This document shows, piece after piece, positions 5,420 through 8,604 of a DNA stretch of 8,604 nucleotides (positions are counted from its first letter, which is position 1; every line of letters begins with the position of its first letter). The DNA is from Chloroflexota bacterium (lineage in GTDB: Bacteria > Chloroflexota > Dehalococcoidia > SHYM01): assembly GCA_016199375.1 (NCBI GenBank), contig JACQGV010000041.1, positions 1-8,604 on the forward strand, read 5' to 3'. A program made the position numbers and the translations under genes. The notes beneath the pieces were generated by a model. The model had not been told where the DNA came from. It worked only from the letters and a program-made list of their open reading frames with translations, and ran no database searches.

Positions 5420-5827
5420 GTGCTCCTCCTGTTCTTTGAGTATCTCGCCTTCGCCTTTCTCGCCAGTATGGGCGCTATCCAGCTCGCCGTCTCCCTCAGC
5501 GGCCTGCGCGGGCTCTGGCTCACACCGTGGCCTGGGGCCAACCGCGCCGTGGGGGCGCTGCTGATCGGCGGCAGCGCCTGGTGGTTCTTCGCCAGCGGGG
5601 ACCGGGCTACTCCTTTCCCACTGCTGGAAGGCAGCCAGCAGGGCGGCACCTTCCTCTTCGCAGCCATCGTCGCGACCTGGGCCACGGTTTTTCTCATCCC
5701 TCTCGTCTCCCGAGCCTGGCGACGGCGCGCGCCTGCCGCGCCCCCCACAGGCAGCCGCGGCCTGGAGTCGCTGCGCGCCCGCTCCTACTGGCCACGGAGC
5801 TACAGAGGGGACGACCGTGGCGGCTGA
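5420..5827 (+). CDS. Three-helix membrane protein of unknown function
   Basis: A 135-residue protein without a recognised family. Hydrophobic segments are at about 5-28, 42-58 and 76-96. An arginine-rich cytoplasmic-type tail follows (R-A-W-R-R-R-A, 98-104, and a Ser/Arg/Tyr-rich end). A short polar stretch, S-G-D-R-A-T-P-F-P-L-L-E-G-S, links helices 2 and 3. The start is GTG at 5420 with only a weak purine tract upstream, so it may depend on translational coupling from ilvE 22 bases before. Its last 11 bases overlap the start of the PAP2-family gene, implying co-translation and perhaps a partner role in the membrane. The long frame, hydrophobic pattern and overlap support a real gene. Confidence 0.7.
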   Translation: MLLLFFEYLAFAFLASMGAIQLAVSLSGLRGLWLTPWPGANRAVGALLIGGSAWWFFASGDRATPFPLLEGSQQGGTFLFAAIVATWATVFLIPLVSRAWRRRAPAAPPTGSRGLESLRARSYWPRSYRGDDRGG

Positions 5828-6395
5828 TACGGCCATCCTGCTCTGGCTCAACAGTTTCGTGGGGCATCTGCCCTGGCTGGACCGCGCCGTCTCCCTGGCG
5901 GTCAGCGACTACTTCGTGCCCACGACCCTCGCCCTGCTGATGGTGGGCCTGTGGTACTCGGGGCGCAGCGAGGCCCAGCGGGAGCGGGGCCAGCGGGCGG
6001 TGGCCGACGCGGCCGTGGGCCTGGGCTTTGCCAACCTGGCAGTGACCGTCCTCAACCACTTCTATTACCGGCCGCGGCCCTTCGTGGAGCACGAGCTTAG
6101 GCTGCTGTTCTACCAGCCTCCCGACTCCTCCTTCCCCAGCAACCCGGCGGCCGTAGGCTTCGCTCTGGCCACTGGCATCGCCCTCAGCCACCGGCGCCTG
6201 GGTGGCGTGATGCTGGCCCTGGCCTTCCTGTGGACTGCGGGACGGGTATACGCCGGCGTCAACTTCCCCTCCGATGTCGTTGCCGGCGGCGCCATCGGCG
6301 CCCTTTGCTCGGTCCTGGCCCATGGCTTCCTCCCGCTCCTGGAGCCCGGGCCCACCATAGTGCTGAACGCCTGGCGCCGAATCTACCTGGCCTGA
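5817..6395 (+). CDS. PAP2-family membrane protein lacking both catalytic histidines
   Basis: A 192-residue integral membrane protein with the phosphatidic-acid phosphatase type 2 layout, the family of lipid and undecaprenyl-pyrophosphate phosphatases. Motif 1 is N-H-F-Y-Y-R-P-R-P-F (80-89), with the usual lysine replaced by N80. Motif 2, normally P-S-G-H, reads P107-S-N-P110, so the acid-base histidine is a proline. Motif 3, normally S-R-x5-H-x3-D, reads G-R143-V-Y-A-G-V-N149-F-P-S-D153, so the nucleophile histidine is asparagine. Arg and Asp of motif 3 remain. Overall similarity to BcrC/YbjG-type proteins is clear (R-P-R-P-F-V-E-H-E), but ordinary phosphatase activity is unlikely. GTG 5817 has AGAGGGG 6 bases upstream and overlaps the preceding gene by 11 bases. 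It may bind lipid phosphates or use another mechanism. Confidence 0.88.
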   Translation: MAADTAILLWLNSFVGHLPWLDRAVSLAVSDYFVPTTLALLMVGLWYSGRSEAQRERGQRAVADAAVGLGFANLAVTVLNHFYYRPRPFVEHELRLLFYQPPDSSFPSNPAAVGFALATGIALSHRRLGGVMLALAFLWTAGRVYAGVNFPSDVVAGGAIGALCSVLAHGFLPLLEPGPTIVLNAWRRIYLA

Positions 6396-6401
6396 CACGG
6401 T

Positions 6402-6430
6402 TTGACCCCTCTGCCGTTGCCTGCCATACT
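6402..6430 (+). promoter_or_regulatory. Predicted extended -10 promoter of yqeY-lemA-htpX
   Basis: TTGACC (6402-6407) and CATACT (6425-6430) are 17 bases apart. The TGC directly before the -10 box gives an extended -10. Transcription would start near 6437, about 18 bases before yqeY. Confidence 0.65.
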
Positions 6431-6454
6431 GTCCAGGCACGCGCGAGGAGGGCC

Positions 6455-6922
6455 ATGGCGCTGGCGGAGAGAATACTGGAGGATCAGAAGGGGGCGATGC
6501 GCGCCGGCGACGAGCCGCGCCGGGACGCCCTGCGCCTGCTGCGCTCGGCCATCGGCTACGCCGAGATAGACGCCGGCCACACCCTGAGCGACGAGGAGAC
6601 GCTGGCCGTCATCGCCAGGCAGGTGAAGCAGGTGCGCGAGAGCATCGAGGGGTTCCAGCAAGGCGGACGCCAGGACCTGGTAGCGAAGGCGGAGCAGGAG
6701 CTGGCCGTGCTGCAAGGCTACCTGCCGCAGCAGCTTTCAGCCGCCGAGGTCGCGGCGGAGGCCCGCAAGGCCATCGCCGAGGTGGGCGCCCAAGGGCCCC
6801 GCGATATGGGCAAGGTCATGGGCGTGCTGATGCCTCGTCTCAAGGGCCGGGCCGAGGGGCGCGAGGTGAGCGCCACTGTGGGTCGGCTCTTGGCCAGCGG
6901 CGCCGGAGGTAAGGGCACATGA
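6455..6922 (+). CDS. yqeY: GatB/YqeY domain protein
   Basis: A 155-residue helical protein similar to the tail domain of GatB, the tRNA-dependent amidotransferase subunit. The stand-alone form is widespread, but its role is not settled; RNA or tRNA binding is presumed. Signatures: [17 protein letters not shown] (3-19), [11 protein letters not shown] (23-33), [20 protein letters not shown] (45-59), [16 protein letters not shown] (79-94) and [17 protein letters not shown] (117-133). The ATG at 6455 is chosen over longer frames because GAGGAGGG lies just upstream, the promoter ends 24 bases before it, and it gives the normal family length. Its stop overlaps the lemA start as ATGA, so the two are translationally coupled. 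Confidence 0.93.
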   Translation: MALAERILEDQKGAMRAGDEPRRDALRLLRSAIGYAEIDAGHTLSDEETLAVIARQVKQVRESIEGFQQGGRQDLVAKAEQELAVLQGYLPQQLSAAEVAAEARKAIAEVGAQGPRDMGKVMGVLMPRLKGRAEGREVSATVGRLLASGAGGKGT

Positions 6923-7488
6923 GCGCTGGAATCATAGCCATCATCGTGGTCGTAGCCCTCGTCGTTCTGGCAGGGCTGTTCTTCCTCCTCACTTACAACG
7001 CCCTGGTCAGGGACCGCCTGCGCTGCCGGGAGGCCTGGTCGGGCATAGATGTCCAGCTCAAGCGCCGCTCCAGCCTGGTCCCGAACCTGGTGGAGACGGT
7101 GAAGGGCTACGCCAAGCACGAGCGGGAGGTCTTCGAGAACGTGACCAGGGCGCGGGCCGCCCTGATGGGCGCCCAGACGCCGCAGCAGGCCGCCGAGGCC
7201 AACAATCTGCTGACGGCCACCCTGAAGACCCTCTTCGCCGTGGCCGAGGCCTACCCCGAGCTCAAGGCCAACCAGAACTTCCAGCAGCTCCAGGCCGAGC
7301 TCTCCGACCTGGAGGCCAAGATCGCCTATGCCCGCCAGTTTTACAACGGCAATGTCCTGAGCTACAACACCCGCCTGCAGACGGTGCCCAGCGCCTTCGT
7401 CGCCAACCTGTTCAGTTTCAAGGAGGAGGGGTTCTTCGCCGCCACCGAGGCCGAGCGGGCGGATGTCAAGGTCAGCTTCGCTTCCTAG
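6919..7488 (+). CDS. lemA: LemA family protein
   Basis: A 189-residue protein with one N-terminal membrane helix (about 5-25) and a soluble helical bundle. Family signatures are T-Y-N-A-L-V-R-D-R (25-33), [26 protein letters not shown] (spread over 41-65), [14 protein letters not shown] (115-128) and the [14 protein letters not shown] segment (136-149). Its biochemical role is poorly known; lemA is often paired with the membrane protease gene htpX, as here. It starts inside the yqeY stop (ATGA) and its last 26 bases overlap htpX in another frame. Confidence 0.95.
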   Translation: MSAGIIAIIVVVALVVLAGLFFLLTYNALVRDRLRCREAWSGIDVQLKRRSSLVPNLVETVKGYAKHEREVFENVTRARAALMGAQTPQQAAEANNLLTATLKTLFAVAEAYPELKANQNFQQLQAELSDLEAKIAYARQFYNGNVLSYNTRLQTVPSAFVANLFSFKEEGFFAATEAERADVKVSFAS

Positions 7489-8395
7489 GCTCAACATCTA
7501 CGACCAGATCGCCGCCAACCGGTGGCGGAGCTTCCTCCTTATCGCCTTCTTTGCCCTCTTCGTCGTCGCGGTAGTGGAGGTCATCGGCCTCGCCCTGGGC
7601 GCTCCCCTGCCGCTCGCCCTGGTGGGCCTCGCCATCGCCATCGCCTCGGTGGGCTTCAGCTACTATTTCTCCGACTCCCTGGTGCTGGGGATCTCCCAGG
7701 CGCGGAGAGCGGAGAAGAAGGACGACCCGGAGCTCCACAACCTGGTGGAGAACCTGTGCATCGGCGCCGGGCTGCCGCTGCCCCGCATCTACCTGATAGA
7801 CGACGGCGCCATCAACGCCTTCGCCACGGGGCGCAACCCTCAGCACGCGGCACTGGCCGTCACCAGGGGCGCGCGGCAGCGGCTCAGCAAGCTGGAGCTG
7901 GAGGGCGTCATCGCCCACGAGCTGTCCCACGTCCGCAACTTCGACATCCGGACGATGGCCATCACCGCCGTGCTGCTGGGGATGGTGGCCATCGCCGCCG
8001 ACCTCTTCCTGCGCTGGACCTGGTACGGCGCGGGCGCCCGGAGCCGCTATCGCGGCAAGGGGGAGGGCGCCGGCGGGGCCGTCCTGCTCATTATCGCCCT
8101 GGCGCTGGCGATACTGGCCCCTATCGTCGCCCGCCTGATACACCTGGCGGTGTCGCGGCAGCGCGAGTACCTGGCCGACGCCTCGGGTGCCCTGCTGACG
8201 CGCTACCCTGAGGGGCTGGCCAGCGCCCTGGAGAAGATCGCCGGCGACAAGGACCCGCTGGACGTGGCGACGAAAGGCACGGCGCACCTGTTCATCTCGG
8301 ACCCGTTCCTGCGCGTCAACCGCAGCAGCCTGAACAACCTGTTCTCGACCCACCCGGACATCGGGGACCGCATCCGCCGCCTGCGGGCCATGTGA
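7463..8395 (+). CDS. htpX: M48-family membrane zinc metalloprotease HtpX
   Basis: A membrane-bound protease that degrades misfolded membrane proteins, active on the cytoplasmic side in known members. The 310 residues carry hydrophobic segments at about 24-46, 50-68, 165-183 and 206-228. The zinc motif is H-E-L-S-H (152-156) in [15 protein letters not shown]. The third ligand is expected to be E235 in [12 protein letters not shown] (231-242). [14 protein letters not shown] near the C-terminus is also diagnostic. The ATG at 7463 lies within lemA, and the weak upstream site suggests coupling to lemA translation. No later ATG or GTG precedes the conserved [10 protein letters not shown] segment, so this start is favoured. 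The true stop codon is TGA at 8393-8395. Confidence 0.96.
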   Translation: MSRSASLPRLNIYDQIAANRWRSFLLIAFFALFVVAVVEVIGLALGAPLPLALVGLAIAIASVGFSYYFSDSLVLGISQARRAEKKDDPELHNLVENLCIGAGLPLPRIYLIDDGAINAFATGRNPQHAALAVTRGARQRLSKLELEGVIAHELSHVRNFDIRTMAITAVLLGMVAIAADLFLRWTWYGAGARSRYRGKGEGAGGAVLLIIALALAILAPIVARLIHLAVSRQREYLADASGALLTRYPEGLASALEKIAGDKDPLDVATKGTAHLFISDPFLRVNRSSLNNLFSTHPDIGDRIRRLRAM

Positions 8396-8433
8396 AATGT
8401 GGACGGACTGCCTAGGAGGCCACGGGGTTTGCG

Positions 8434-8455
8434 GAGTCCCGATTTCTCGGGACTC
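8434..8455 (+). terminator. Terminator-like hairpin downstream of htpX
   Basis: GAGTCCCGA (8434-8442) and TCGGGACTC (8447-8455) form a perfect 9-bp stem with a TTTC loop, followed by TCTC rather than a full T-run. Its place 39 bases after the htpX stop suits the end of the yqeY-lemA-htpX transcript. Confidence 0.6.
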
Positions 8456-8462
8456 TCTCGGT

Positions 8463-8604
8463 GGGTCTGGGGCCTACCCTGAACGTAGTCGAAGGGGTGT
8501 CCCACAGCCTCTCTTGACTCCCCCTCTCCCGCCGGCGGGAGAGGGGGAGTCAAGAGAGGCTGTGGGACACCCCTTCGACTACGTTCAGGGTAGGCCCCAG
8601 ACCC
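8463..8604. repeat. 142-bp perfect palindrome at the right edge
   Basis: Two 71-base arms are exact reverse complements with no loop, centred between 8533 and 8534 (CCCGCC and GGCGGG). Each arm holds CCCTGAACGTAGTCGAAGGG (8477-8496) or its complement (8571-8590), which resembles dispersed short palindromic repeats of GC-rich bacteria. It may continue past the window edge. It may be a real inverted repeat or a fold-back product at a contig end. Confidence 0.9.

Noticed and set aside
5171..6440. Antisense frames opposite ilvE, the 3-TM gene and the PAP2-like gene
   Set aside because: Their composition follows from third-position GC on the coding strand, and there is no ribosome site or conserved motif.
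6230..6454. Upstream extension of yqeY into the PAP2-like gene
   Set aside because: The extra part is a shadow of the PAP2-family frame. ATG 6455 has a good ribosome site and a promoter just upstream.
7472..8353. Antisense frame of 293 codons opposite htpX
   Set aside because: Gln/Asp/Gly-rich composition, no motif, and fully covered by the certain htpX gene.
8463..8604. Hairpin telomere of a linear replicon
   Set aside because: Reading round a closed hairpin would give a palindrome, but the neighbouring genes are chromosomal housekeeping genes and there is no resolvase. A repeat or assembly fold-back is more likely.

Overview
The window is a GC-rich, gene-dense piece of a bacterial chromosome carrying only housekeeping and accessory genes. 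It opens inside atpD and ends exactly at the outer edge of a perfect palindrome, so it may be a whole metagenomic contig. Rex, a PaREP1-type HEPN protein, lemA-htpX and a gamma-carbonic anhydrase together, plus TTGACA/TATAAT-type promoters in high-GC DNA, fit Chloroflexota (for example a Dehalococcoidia-like lineage). That placement is inference, not proof.

Layout. (1) 1-1694, + strand: the end of atpD, two small genes of lower GC (an 82-residue PepSY-like protein and a 121-residue HEPN/PaREP1 protein), then atpC. The pair sits between two F1-ATPase subunit genes that normally adjoin. (2) 1695-1776: convergent gene ends with GC-rich hairpins. (3) 1741-2427, - strand: rex, the NADH/NAD+-sensing repressor. 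(4) 2428-2642: a divergent control region with a rex promoter, an opposing gamma-CA promoter, a Rex-like half-site and a leader hairpin. (5) 2643-4363, + strand: gamma-carbonic anhydrase, a 129-residue membrane protein built of two repeats, and a crotonase. (6) 4388-6395: a promoter with a perfect TATAAT, branched-chain aminotransferase ilvE, a 3-TM protein of unknown function, and an overlapping PAP2-family membrane protein that lacks both catalytic histidines. (7) 6402-8398: an extended -10 promoter, then yqeY, lemA and htpX as a tightly coupled operon. (8) 8399-8604: no gene; a terminator-like hairpin and a 142-bp perfect palindrome.

The genes link energy state (F-ATPase, Rex), CO2/bicarbonate handling, acyl-CoA and amino-acid metabolism, and envelope quality control. 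The points most worth checking are the HEPN pair inside the atp operon, the PAP2 protein without catalytic histidines, the duplicated membrane protein and the terminal palindrome. No tRNA, rRNA, CRISPR array or transposase was seen.
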